DNA of 41,685 nt from Flavobacteriales bacterium (GTDB taxonomy: Bacteria > Bacteroidota > Bacteroidia > UBA10329). The stretch is taken from assembly GCA_021741155.1 (NCBI GenBank), contig JAIOYP010000035.1, positions 1 through 41,685 of the forward strand, in the 5' to 3' direction. A program made the position numbers and the translations under genes. Shown here piece after piece: positions 8,753 to 18,038 of this stretch; the first letter of the stretch is position 1, and every line of letters starts with the position of its first letter. Under the pieces are notes generated by a model. It was not told where the DNA came from. It made no database searches and saw nothing but the letters and a program-made list of their open reading frames with translations.

Positions 8753-11700
8753 ATGAAAAGACTTTTACCTCTACTTGCCATAGCCGTTCTATTTATCCTT
8801 TCTGGGGATGCAACGGCTCAAACGGCCACTTGTCAGAATCTTACCGTTCAGTTGGATGGAACTGGAAACTACAGTATGGCCATTGGAAGCACTGTTCCGC
8901 AGGTTGATGCAGAACAATTAATTCAAGCTGGATCTGTAACAAATACTACGTTGTGGCAATCATTTACAGCTACCGAAAGTGGAATTTTGCATAGCATTTC
9001 TGTCAATTTTACTTCTCCCTACTCACCACCGCCTAACATCTATTTAGGCATTCACCCAGGCGAAGGCACTGGTGCTTTTTCTATATACGCAGCCACTTAT
9101 GCAACCTCATTTTCAGGAATGACCGAAATAGTTTTGAATACTTCCAGAGAGGTCATTGCTGGAAACACTTATACGCTGGTTTTGGGTAGTAGCGGCATTC
9201 CTTTTTCATTAGCAAAGAACGACTTGAATCCTTACCCAAATGGAAGAAGTAGTTTTAACGCAACGTCAGATCTGGTTTTTAGCACCAAGATCATACAACG
9301 ACCAGATATTGACGATGGCTCTATGGCATATGCCTCAGGACTCGCCTCTTTCGGTGTTGATATTTCATCTTTCACCTGCGCCAACATTGGATCGAACACG
9401 GTTACTCTTACCGTAACGGAGAATAACTCAACTTCGACTACCTGTACATCAACCGTAACTGTGCAGGATAATGAAAACCCTGTAGCCGTATGTCAGAACA
9501 TTTCTGTTGCGTTAGATGGAACAGGAAATGCTTCCATAACTGCCGCAGCTATCAATAATGGAAGTTCAGATAACTGCTCGATAACGCTGTCTGCTAGCCC
9601 AACCGCATTTACCTGTGCTAATGTTGGTGCAAATACGGTTACACTAACTGTTGAGGATCCTACCGGAAATACGGATGATTGTACGGCTACCGTTACAGTT
9701 ACTGAAACCACTCCGCCAAATGCCATCTGTCAAAACCACACATTGGTTCTAAATGGAGCAGGAAGCGCCACGCTTACCGTTGCAAACGTGAACAACGGAT
9801 CAACCGACAATTGTGGAATTGCTACGAGAACCATCAGCAAAAGTGGATTCACTTGTGGTGATTTGGGAGTAAATACGGTAGTACTTACCGTGACGGATGT
9901 CAATTCAAATCAGTCTACTTGTAATTCAATAGTTACTGTTCAAGACAACCAGAATCCAGCAATTGTTTGTCCTGCAAATATTGTGATTTGCTCTACAGAT
10001 AATAGCGGAAGTGTAGTAAGCTACATTGAGCCTAATGGAACGGATAACTGTTCTTCAACCACGGGTCAAACAGATGGAACTGGTCTTACCAATGGAAGTC
10101 TTTTCCCTATTGGAACAACAGTTCAAACTTGGACTGTAACGGATATTGCCGCCAACGCAACTTCATGTTCATTCAACGTAAAAGTTAACGCAACTCCAAT
10201 CCCTAATTTCTCATTTGCTGCCGCTTGTCAAGGCGAGGGTGTCAATTTTTCAGATGAATCAACCATCGACCCATCCTCAAGCATTGTAAGCTGGAGCTGG
10301 AACATGGGTGATGGAAGCGGACCGATAACCTTAGTTGACCCAATTCATCAATATGCAGATACAGGAATGTATTCTGTAACGCTGACTGTTGAATCGTTGG
10401 AAGGCTGTACTGATCAGATTACTCAAACGGTTCACGTTACAGCAGTACCTTCTGCCTCATTCACTTTTGTTTCTGCTTGCGAAGACATTGCAACGGTATT
10501 CACCAACACATCTACCATTGATGCAGGAAACCTGAACTACGTTTGGAATTTCGGTGACGGAAACACATCAACCGATGCATCTCCTAGCCACGTTTACACG
10601 GTAGATGGAACGTACACCGTTACCTTAACCGTTTCCAGCGATGGTGGATGCGAAGATGTGACTTCCGCCTCGGTAGAAGTATATGCTGCACCAACTGCCT
10701 TGTTTACCGCCACAACGGCTTGCGAGGGATCATCAACGGTATTCACAAACCTTAGTTCTGACGATGGCCCACTTACCTACACTTGGGATTTTGGCGACTT
10801 GACTGCATCAGTTACACCTGCACCTACTCACATCTATTCTTCTAGCGGTGTTTACAACGTAATGCTTGTTGCCACCAACGGAAACGGATGTGCATCAGGT
10901 TTCTCATCAAACGTCACTGTGAATGCACTTCCAACCGTAGGATTCACCTTCTCTGATGTTTGCGAAGGAACTCCAGCGAGCTTTGTAAACACCTCTGCAC
11001 CAGGAAACTCAAACTGGGATTTTGGTGATGTGACTATCTCAACATTAACGAACGTAACACACACGTACTCTCCGTTCGGTTTCTATGATGTAACGTTGAC
11101 TATCACGGATGCCAATCAGTGTGTGAACGCACTCACACAGCAGATTGAAATCTTTGATTTACCAAACTTCTCTTTGGCTCCAACAGACGTTCTCTGCTAT
11201 GGCGAAGCAACGGGAGAGTTGATTGCTGTGGCAGTTCCACCAGCAGCATCGCCTTGGTCATTAAGCATTGATGGCGGAACGCCTCAGAACAGCATCACGT
11301 TTGGTGGTCTTACGGCAGGAACGTATGACATCACCGCATTTGATGCAAACGGATGTCAGTTCACTGTAACTGGTTCGGTTTCGCAACCGTCTGATACGCT
11401 CGGAATTACCCTGAACAATTTGGTAAATATCGTTTGCCACGGAACCAACGCAGGTACAATTGCTGTTGCAGCAACTGGCGGCACATCTCCTTACACCTAT
11501 AGCGTTGATGGAAACAGCCCACAGCCTTTCGGAACTTTCAACGGACTTGATGCTGGAACGCACGACATTCAAATCATCGACTTCAACCTGTGTGTGTTTG
11601 ATACAACCATCACGTTAACAGAACCAGATACATTGGTGTTGGCTTTGAGCGGATTAAACGACTTGCTTTGCAACGGAGATAACTCTGGAAGCTTAACCGT

Positions 11701-13543
11701 TTCAGCAACAGGTGGAGTTGCCCCTTATGAGTATAAGTTGAACACTGGTGCTTACGGACCATCTGCTACATTCACCGGATTGGCTGCTGCAACCTATCTT
11801 ATCAAAGTTCGCGATGCAAACGGTTGTACAGACACGCTGCATGTGACGTTATCCGAACCTGGAATCTTGATGCTATCTCTTATTGATAGTGAAGATGCTC
11901 TTTGCAACGGTGCAGCTAACGCTTCCATTCAAACAAGTGCTGCTGCCGGAACAGCTCCTTATCAATACAGTTTAGATGGCGTCAGCTACCAAGGTGGAGG
12001 AACCTTCCAAGGTCTTACAGCAGGAACATACACCGTGATTGTAAGAGATGCAAATGGATGTTTTGATGAAGTAACCGAAACGGTCTTCGAGCCATCTTTG
12101 CTTACGATTGAAACGAACTCTACTCCAGTAACTTGCTTTGGAGATCAAGATGGGACAATTCAGATTTTGGCTAGTGGTGGAACCACGGCTTATCAGTATT
12201 CTATCAATGGAGGCAACACCTTTGGAGCATCAGGAACTTTCGGCAATCTAACGGGCGCTAATTATTTAACTGTTGTGAGAGATGCGAATGGATGTACGGC
12301 TTCTGAAGGAGTCATCATCTCAGCGCCATCTTCGGCATTTAACGTAACAGCAAGCGTTGCAAACGTTTTGTGCTTGGGAGATGCGTCTGGAATCGTGACA
12401 CTCATCGGAACTGGTGGAACGCCAACTTACACCTACTCTAGCGATAATAGTGTATTTGTTTCCTCCAACATCTTTGGTGGATTCCAGCAAGGAGGTTTTA
12501 CGCTGTATGCGCAAGACTTAAACGGTTGTTCTGATGATGTTCAATTCTTCGTTGATCAACCAGCAACGGCCGTCAATATCATCAACATGATTGAGGCAAA
12601 TCCTGCTTGTCCAAATCAAGCTTCTGGAGCAGTGACCGTTCAGGCCGCTGGCGGTACTCCAGGATATACGTATTCATCAAACGGTGGATTAACATTCCAA
12701 TCAAGCCCTATCCTTTCTGCAATTGGTGGTGGAAACCATCTTATCACAGTAAAAGATGCCAATGGTTGTTTGGATACAGACACCGCCACTTTGGTAAGTC
12801 CTCCAATCTTTGACATCGTAATAGACACGATTGTAAACATAGATTGCGAAGGTGATTTTGACGGAGAAATCCATCTTACAGCAACTGGAGGAACACCTTC
12901 TTACAGCTACAGACTCAACCAAGGAAACCTCCAAACCAATGGAGATTGGATTAACTTGACAGACAACACCTACACCATCACCATTATGGATGTGAACGGT
13001 TGTACCTACTCTGAGCAGGTTGATGTTCTTGCTACTGAATTGCAACCTGTAGCTAGCTTCAACTTTACGGTAAGCAACAACGCTGTTCTGTTCCAGAATG
13101 CATCATCATTTGGTGACTCATACCTGTGGGAGTTTGGCGATGGTTCTACGAGCACGGATGAGTCTCCAGTTCACGTTTACAGCCAACTTGGCGTATATCA
13201 AGTAACGCTTACCGTTACCAATGCGTGCGGAAGCCAAAGCGTGACCATTACGGTGAATACAATCAACACAGGAATTGCAACTGCCGAAACGAATGCATTC
13301 AGTTTGTATCCAAATCCTGCTTCCACTGAACTCTATCTACAAAGTAGCTTGGCTATGGACGAAAAAGTTCAATTGGATATCGTATCCATTTCTGGGCAGC
13401 CTATCCGCTCAACTCAGATTACAGGAATTCAGGCCAACAACCGAACACAGATTAACGTGAACGGATTGGCTCAAGGTGTTTATTACTTACGTGTGGTTTC
13501 TGGACAACAACAGTCTGTTCTACGCTTTGACATTATTAAATAA
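8753..13543 (+). CDS. Giant T9SS-secreted adhesin-like protein with HYR-like, PKD and SprB repeats (1596 aa)
   Basis: This is an exported cell-surface protein. A signal peptide covers residues 1-23 (ending ATAQ). Three or four HYR-like modules follow (CQNxTVxLDGTGN ... DNC ... TVTVxDNxNP). The first appears split by a ~140-residue beta-sandwich-like insert (about residues 48-185). Four PKD domains follow (roughly 10195-11150; motifs such as WNFGDGN and WDFGD), then eight SprB-type repeats (about 11155-13040; pattern C-G-x-x-x-G ... GG..PY.Y ... L.AGTY ... DANGC). A fifth PKD domain and a type A sorting domain (about 13300-13543, SLYPNPASTELYL to the end) close the protein. The SprB repeat is named for the Flavobacterium johnsoniae gliding adhesin. 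It is 12 bases ahead of the next gene, so probably co-transcribed with the type B protein and PorP-like barrel. Confidence 0.92.
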   Translation: MKRLLPLLAIAVLFILSGDATAQTATCQNLTVQLDGTGNYSMAIGSTVPQVDAEQLIQAGSVTNTTLWQSFTATESGILHSISVNFTSPYSPPPNIYLGIHPGEGTGAFSIYAATYATSFSGMTEIVLNTSREVIAGNTYTLVLGSSGIPFSLAKNDLNPYPNGRSSFNATSDLVFSTKIIQRPDIDDGSMAYASGLASFGVDISSFTCANIGSNTVTLTVTENNSTSTTCTSTVTVQDNENPVAVCQNISVALDGTGNASITAAAINNGSSDNCSITLSASPTAFTCANVGANTVTLTVEDPTGNTDDCTATVTVTETTPPNAICQNHTLVLNGAGSATLTVANVNNGSTDNCGIATRTISKSGFTCGDLGVNTVVLTVTDVNSNQSTCNSIVTVQDNQNPAIVCPANIVICSTDNSGSVVSYIEPNGTDNCSSTTGQTDGTGLTNGSLFPIGTTVQTWTVTDIAANATSCSFNVKVNATPIPNFSFAAACQGEGVNFSDESTIDPSSSIVSWSWNMGDGSGPITLVDPIHQYADTGMYSVTLTVESLEGCTDQITQTVHVTAVPSASFTFVSACEDIATVFTNTSTIDAGNLNYVWNFGDGNTSTDASPSHVYTVDGTYTVTLTVSSDGGCEDVTSASVEVYAAPTALFTATTACEGSSTVFTNLSSDDGPLTYTWDFGDLTASVTPAPTHIYSSSGVYNVMLVATNGNGCASGFSSNVTVNALPTVGFTFSDVCEGTPASFVNTSAPGNSNWDFGDVTISTLTNVTHTYSPFGFYDVTLTITDANQCVNALTQQIEIFDLPNFSLAPTDVLCYGEATGELIAVAVPPAASPWSLSIDGGTPQNSITFGGLTAGTYDITAFDANGCQFTVTGSVSQPSDTLGITLNNLVNIVCHGTNAGTIAVAATGGTSPYTYSVDGNSPQPFGTFNGLDAGTHDIQIIDFNLCVFDTTITLTEPDTLVLALSGLNDLLCNGDNSGSLTVSATGGVAPYEYKLNTGAYGPSATFTGLAAATYLIKVRDANGCTDTLHVTLSEPGILMLSLIDSEDALCNGAANASIQTSAAAGTAPYQYSLDGVSYQGGGTFQGLTAGTYTVIVRDANGCFDEVTETVFEPSLLTIETNSTPVTCFGDQDGTIQILASGGTTAYQYSINGGNTFGASGTFGNLTGANYLTVVRDANGCTASEGVIISAPSSAFNVTASVANVLCLGDASGIVTLIGTGGTPTYTYSSDNSVFVSSNIFGGFQQGGFTLYAQDLNGCSDDVQFFVDQPATAVNIINMIEANPACPNQASGAVTVQAAGGTPGYTYSSNGGLTFQSSPILSAIGGGNHLITVKDANGCLDTDTATLVSPPIFDIVIDTIVNIDCEGDFDGEIHLTATGGTPSYSYRLNQGNLQTNGDWINLTDNTYTITIMDVNGCTYSEQVDVLATELQPVASFNFTVSNNAVLFQNASSFGDSYLWEFGDGSTSTDESPVHVYSQLGVYQVTLTVTNACGSQSVTITVNTINTGIATAETNAFSLYPNPASTELYLQSSLAMDEKVQLDIVSISGQPIRSTQITGIQANNRTQINVNGLAQGVYYLRVVSGQQQSVLRFDIIK

Positions 13544-13555
13544 GATTAATTGAGG

Positions 13556-15601
13556 ATGAAAACGATGAGAATCCTATTTTCAATACTTACACTGGTTGCG
13601 TTTCAGGCAAATGCCACAATCGTATCGGTGGGTTTCACCAATACGAATGTGTGTGTTGGTTCGCAAACCATATTTACAAGCACATCGGTAGTTTCTGGTG
13701 GTGCAACCATTACCAACTGGAATTGGGATTTGGATGGAGATGGTCAGTTTGATGATGCCTTTGGTCCAAGTGTTGGTTTTACGTTCAACGCTCCTTCACC
13801 TCCTCCATTCAACGTAGGACTTCAGATTATTACGGACATGGATGCACCCGTTGCTTCCTACCGCCTTATCACGGTGAATCCTGTGCCAGTAGCAAACTTT
13901 TCTGCTGCGGATGTCTGTGAAGGAAGTGCTAGCCAAGTAGTAAACCAATCAACTATCTCAGCAGGTTCTATTGTAAGTTGGGAATGGGATTACGGTGATG
14001 GAAACACACTTTACGATAACGCAACTGGAACTTCATTCTCAAACAATTTTGGAGCAGCTGGCAGTTATGCAGTCGGACTTCAAGTAACGAGCGACCAAGG
14101 TTGTCAGTCAACTACGGCAGCAAACGTAACCGTTGACCCAATGCCAACCGTTGCGTTCTCGGTTGATGAGGTTTGTTTGGGAGATCAAACGGCATTCACA
14201 GCTATCAGCACGGTTAGCTCCGGGCAAGTATCAACGTATCAATGGGAGTTGAATGGAAACGGATTTTTTGATGATGCAACTGGAACCACCGCTTCCTCCC
14301 AATTTATCTCAGACGGAAACTACCAGATTGGATTGCGTGTTACTTCCGACCAAGGATGTGTGAACGACACCTTCCAATTGGTAACCATTGCTCCTTTTCC
14401 TTACGTCAACTTTAGCTTTGATAATGCGTGTCAGAACACAGATGTCCAATTCACAAACCTTACAGGTAACGTGGTTGGCACCATCACTTACGCTTGGACA
14501 TTCGGATTGGAAGGAAACTCCGCGCAACAGCATCCTTCATTTTCATTCAGCAGCGCGGGTCCAGCTCAAGTACAATTAATCGGACTTACATCTTTCGGAT
14601 GCGCGGATACGCTAATTCAAACCGTAAACGTGAAGCCTGCACCTTTGGCTGATTTCACCTTTACCGAAGTTTGTATCGGACAGACAACCAACTTCACCAA
14701 CATTACCGATCCAAAAGGCTCAACAATTGAAAGTTACTTCTGGGATTTTGCAGACCAGAACGTATCAATAGCTGCCAATCCATTCCACCAGTACATTGCT
14801 CCTGGTAGTTATGAAGTAACGCTTATCGCTTACACTACAGATGGTTGTCGCGATACCATTCAGCATGATGTGAACGTTTGGGAGCTTCCTAACCCGATTA
14901 TCACCGCAGGAGGCTCCGTGTTCTTTTGCGAAGGAGGAAATGTAACGCTTACAGTAAATCCATTTGAAACACCAACACTTTGGAGCACTGGCGAAACAAC
15001 TCAAACCATCACGGTTGATACTACAGGAGAATACAACGTTCTCATTACAGATGAGCATGGCTGTAGAGGTGAGAATTACATTCTAGTTTACTCGTGGCTA
15101 TTGCCTGAGCTAACCGCCAGCAACGACACCACCATTAGCCTTGGTGAAGATGTGCCACTTTGGGTAGATGGCGCATTAACTTACGAGTGGTTACCCGCAA
15201 CCTACTTAGATTACCCAAGCAGTGCAACACCAACAAGCTTCGGTCCTTTAGAAACGCTCACGTACACCGTTATTGGTACCGATGTCAATGGATGTCAATC
15301 TCAGGAAGATGTAGTGATCAAGGTGAATATGGATTACAACTTGAAGCCAGTTAACCTTTTCACACCTAACGGAGATGGAGACAATGAACGTTTCTATGTT
15401 GGCAACATCGATTTCTATTCCGATTGCCAATTGCGGGTTTACAACCGTTGGGGATTAGAGGTTTACTCAAACAATTCCTACAAGAACGATTGGAAAGGCA
15501 CATTCAATAACGACCCACTTCCTGACGGAACCTATTACTACGTGATTGAATGTGATGGTAGAGATGACCGTTTTGACGGTGCCGTAACCATATTGAAATA
15601 A
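13556..15601 (+). CDS. PKD-repeat protein with T9SS type B (gliding-motility-associated) C-terminal domain (681 aa)
   Basis: This is predicted to be an exported surface protein. The ATG at 13556 is preferred over an in-frame TTG at 13550. The signal peptide ends near FQANA. Five PKD-like modules follow, each starting with a VCxG-type cysteine motif (for example DVCEGSA, EVCLGDQ, NACQNTD, EVCIGQT), then an Ig-like segment (FFCEGGNVTLTV ... WSTGETTQTI). The last ~85 residues carry the type B signature: LFTPNGDGDNERF, LRVYNRWGLEVY, W.G..N..PLPDGTYYY and a terminal GAVTILK. Type B domains in F. johnsoniae depend on SprF-like proteins for secretion or attachment. A PorP/SprF-like gene follows 33 bases downstream, so partnership is a reasonable inference. 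Confidence 0.92.
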   Translation: MKTMRILFSILTLVAFQANATIVSVGFTNTNVCVGSQTIFTSTSVVSGGATITNWNWDLDGDGQFDDAFGPSVGFTFNAPSPPPFNVGLQIITDMDAPVASYRLITVNPVPVANFSAADVCEGSASQVVNQSTISAGSIVSWEWDYGDGNTLYDNATGTSFSNNFGAAGSYAVGLQVTSDQGCQSTTAANVTVDPMPTVAFSVDEVCLGDQTAFTAISTVSSGQVSTYQWELNGNGFFDDATGTTASSQFISDGNYQIGLRVTSDQGCVNDTFQLVTIAPFPYVNFSFDNACQNTDVQFTNLTGNVVGTITYAWTFGLEGNSAQQHPSFSFSSAGPAQVQLIGLTSFGCADTLIQTVNVKPAPLADFTFTEVCIGQTTNFTNITDPKGSTIESYFWDFADQNVSIAANPFHQYIAPGSYEVTLIAYTTDGCRDTIQHDVNVWELPNPIITAGGSVFFCEGGNVTLTVNPFETPTLWSTGETTQTITVDTTGEYNVLITDEHGCRGENYILVYSWLLPELTASNDTTISLGEDVPLWVDGALTYEWLPATYLDYPSSATPTSFGPLETLTYTVIGTDVNGCQSQEDVVIKVNMDYNLKPVNLFTPNGDGDNERFYVGNIDFYSDCQLRVYNRWGLEVYSNNSYKNDWKGTFNNDPLPDGTYYYVIECDGRDDRFDGAVTILK

Positions 15602-15634
15602 GAACTAAAGCACAACACTCGAAATCCTCCTCGA

Positions 15635-17140
15635 ATGAGAAAGATATACGTTTCACTTTTTTTAATCGGGCTTATCGCCCTCAGCTGGACCGCTTCTGCG
15701 CAGCAAACCAGACTATCAAGCCTTTACAAGGAAAACCGATTCCTGATAAACCCCGCAAATGCGGGTTATAGCGAAGGACTTGTGGGTTACCTTAACTACA
15801 GGAACCAATGGTCTAATGTGCAAGGTGCTCCTACCACTGGAATGCTGAGTTTGCATACTCCACTCGGAAAAAACACCAACATAGGAGCAAATCTTGTGTA
15901 TGATAAAACGAGTATTGTAAGCACGGTGAATGCGAAATTGGCCTATGCACACGACATTAAACTAGCCTCCGACCATCAACTGACACTTGGTATTGGCGTA
16001 GGGATAAACCACACGCAATTGAACTTTAATGATGCGGTGGTGGAGAATCCACACGATATCATTCTACAGAACGGAAATGTTGGAAGCACTTCTTTTGATA
16101 TGGATGCGGGATTGCGCTACAGCTGGAAAGGGCTTCTTGAAATTGGAATTGCGGCTCCACACGTAATAGAATCAATTGCAGTCATTCAAGCCAAAGAAAA
16201 TAAAGGACAAGTTACCTATGACCTTTCGCGCCATTACAGTGCTTACGTTGGTTACGACTTCTGGATTAAGGACAAATGGTTGATTGCGCCTTCGGCCATG
16301 GTTCGTTGGTTGCCTTACAAAACAAACATCTCTTATGATGGAACGGTGAAGTTTGGTTACAAGGAAATCGTGTGGGCATCCTTCACTTGGAGAGCCGAAA
16401 CAGGCCCCGTGGCTGGAATCGGATTTAAGATTGCCGACAAGTTTACACTTGCTTACGCTTATGACTTTACCCTCAATGGTCTTGATGGAAATCCGGGAGC
16501 ACCATGGTCTAACGAAATCATGCTTGGTTTCCACTTGGATGGATTTAAGAAGAGAATCAAGAAGTTGGAAGATGATATGGCTGGAATGCAGCAAGACAAC
16601 GAATTGATTAACGCCAAGGTAGATTCGCTCGAAACCGTTCTCAACGCCAAAATGGATTCGTTGGGTAATGAAGTTAATGGTGTGAAATCGGATGTTAACG
16701 GTCTGAAAGAAGCGCATGATGCGGATCTTGACAGACTTCAGAAAGAAATTGATGACTTGAACAAAGCCATCGAAGATGTAAACGGACGCATGATTGACAC
16801 AAACCAACTGAAAGGTTTGTTGCAACAAGTACGACCATACAAGAAAGCAGATGGAACCATCGGTATGGACAAGTCTGACCTCGAAAGCGGTTACTACGTG
16901 GTTATTGAATCGTTCAAAAGTGTTGATAATGCTTGGAAAGGCGTTGACATTTGGAAGGCGAAGAAACGCGATGCCATCATCGTTTACAATGATGAGCGCA
17001 AGTGGTTCTACCTCTACTCTAACAAGTTCGATTCTTTCAAACTTGCGGTGAAGGAAATGAAGAAAACACGAAATGCCGATGTGCCTGATGCATGGGTTCA
17101 CAAGTATCGAATTGATGCGAAAGACCTCGAAAAGAAATAG
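15635..17140 (+). CDS. PorP/SprF-like outer-membrane protein with coiled-coil and SPOR-like C-terminal extension (501 aa)
   Basis: The signal peptide covers residues 1-22 (ending ASAQ). Residues about 23-305 match the PorP/SprF family: an N-terminal LYKENRFLINPANAGY-type segment, then amphipathic strands with YNYRNQW-like and TLAYAYDF-like motifs, predicting a small outer-membrane beta barrel. This part is about the usual family length. Residues about 310-400 are a heptad-rich helical stretch (KKLEDDMAGM, KVDSLETVL, EIDDLNKAIEDVN). Residues about 425-501 resemble a SPOR domain (GYYVVIESFKSVDNAWK, IIVYNDERKWFYLYS, repeated Lys). SPOR domains bind denuded peptidoglycan, so the tail could tether the barrel to the wall. 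It follows the type B protein in the operon. The SPOR assignment is less certain than the barrel. Confidence 0.88.
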   Translation: MRKIYVSLFLIGLIALSWTASAQQTRLSSLYKENRFLINPANAGYSEGLVGYLNYRNQWSNVQGAPTTGMLSLHTPLGKNTNIGANLVYDKTSIVSTVNAKLAYAHDIKLASDHQLTLGIGVGINHTQLNFNDAVVENPHDIILQNGNVGSTSFDMDAGLRYSWKGLLEIGIAAPHVIESIAVIQAKENKGQVTYDLSRHYSAYVGYDFWIKDKWLIAPSAMVRWLPYKTNISYDGTVKFGYKEIVWASFTWRAETGPVAGIGFKIADKFTLAYAYDFTLNGLDGNPGAPWSNEIMLGFHLDGFKKRIKKLEDDMAGMQQDNELINAKVDSLETVLNAKMDSLGNEVNGVKSDVNGLKEAHDADLDRLQKEIDDLNKAIEDVNGRMIDTNQLKGLLQQVRPYKKADGTIGMDKSDLESGYYVVIESFKSVDNAWKGVDIWKAKKRDAIIVYNDERKWFYLYSNKFDSFKLAVKEMKKTRNADVPDAWVHKYRIDAKDLEKK

Positions 17141-17146
17141 CAGTTA

Positions 17147-17626
17147 ATGTTAAGTCCAATTCAAAAGGCCAATCTGAATTTTATTCTGATTGGCCTTTTC
17201 AAAATCAGAATGATTGGTTTTGTACGCGCAAGACTGATGGAATACACGGAGCAGAAAACCGTCATTAAGATTCCGCTTAACCGCAGAACCAGCAACCACT
17301 TAGGCAGCATGTATTTTGGGGCTTTGGCAACGGGTGCAGACGTAACGGGTGCTTGGATTGCCTTCGACTATTTGGCTCGCACCAAAAAGCCTGTCTCCAT
17401 CGTTTTTAAAGATATCTCTGCCGAATTTATGAAGCGGGCAGATGGCGATGTCTATTTCACGTGCCTAGATGGCCCTGCCGTTTTGCAGGCATTTAACGAT
17501 ACCATTGCCGATGGCGAACGCAAAAACATCGAATTGATGGTGACTGCTACCGTTCCTTCCAAGTACCAGAACGAACCCGTGGCCACATTTAAGATGACGC
17601 TGAGTATGCGGTATAAGGCGAGGTGA
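17147..17626 (+). CDS. Hotdog-fold protein, DUF4442/thioesterase-like (159 aa)
   Basis: The sequence looks like a single hotdog domain of the DUF4442 type: an N-terminal helix (FILIGLFKIRMIGFVRARL), a KTVIKIPLNRRTSNHLGSMY block containing the conserved N-H-x-x-S-M-Y motif, the central helix ALATGADVTGAW, and following strands (PVSIVFKDISAEFMKRA). Relatives are annotated as putative thioesterases; the substrate is unknown. The start at 17147 keeps the N-terminal helix common to the family. In-frame ATGs at 17210 and 17237 are alternatives. A strong hairpin at 17163-17199 lies in the first codons if 17147 is right. The gene is convergent with 17637-18032, with only 10 bases between stops. Confidence 0.75.
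   Translation: MLSPIQKANLNFILIGLFKIRMIGFVRARLMEYTEQKTVIKIPLNRRTSNHLGSMYFGALATGADVTGAWIAFDYLARTKKPVSIVFKDISAEFMKRADGDVYFTCLDGPAVLQAFNDTIADGERKNIELMVTATVPSKYQNEPVATFKMTLSMRYKAR
17163..17199 (+). terminator. Terminator-like hairpin after the PorP-like gene, overlapping the next start
   Basis: AAAAGGCCAATC at 17163-17174 pairs with GATTGGCCTTTT at 17188-17199. Allowing one mismatch, the stem extends toward a small A/T loop and ends in a T run. It lies 22 bases after the stop at 17140, as expected for an intrinsic terminator, but also falls within codons 6-18 of the next reading frame. Confidence 0.7.
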
Positions 17627-17636
17627 AAATCAAGCC

Positions 17637-18032
17637 CTAATAATCGCTATTCACCTGCTCAATGGTAGGAAACGTAACGCTTTCGTCTCCTGCCCTTCTG
17701 GCCCACGCAAGGTATTTTCCCGTTCCCACACAGGCATAGGCACGCAGCGAATCGCCAGAGGCCATGCTCGTATGCTGAAACTTTTTCCACTGCTTGCTTT
17801 CTTCCTGCACGCATACCATTACATCAATCGGTTCGGTACAGGTATTCTTTAGATAAACCACGTAGCTGTCTTTCCAATTGGTGCACTGCGAGCAGTCTTC
17901 GCCCCAAGCCGAGCGGTATTTCTGAACGCATTGGCTATAATCGGTTTGCGGCTGGTTGCTATCGGTTGGTGTAGTCCACGCACCAGAAACTGCGAGACTG
18001 ATAATGAGAATTAAACTTGAAATGCTGTGCAT
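17637..18032 (-). CDS. Small exported Cys-containing protein, unknown function (131 aa)
   Basis: The family is not recognised. The first ~18 residues form a signal peptide (MHSISSLILIISLAVSGAW). The mature part has six cysteines, including a CSQC pair and a VMVCVQEESKQW segment, suggesting disulfides in the periplasm or outside. Phrases such as VYLKNTCTEPIDVMVC and GKYLAWARRAG recall small secreted beta proteins of unknown role. It is the last of three co-oriented exported-protein genes, starting 6 bases after the TPR gene stop, so the three are likely one transcript. Confidence 0.7.
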   Translation of the reverse strand: MHSISSLILIISLAVSGAWTTPTDSNQPQTDYSQCVQKYRSAWGEDCSQCTNWKDSYVVYLKNTCTEPIDVMVCVQEESKQWKKFQHTSMASGDSLRAYACVGTGKYLAWARRAGDESVTFPTIEQVNSDY

Positions 18033-18038
18033 GGTGGT

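Noticed and set aside
16172..17101. A 309-aa open frame opposite the PorP-like gene
   Set aside because: It is antisense to the coiled-coil and SPOR-like part; the Phe/Leu/His-rich composition mirrors the Lys/Glu/Asp codons on the real strand.
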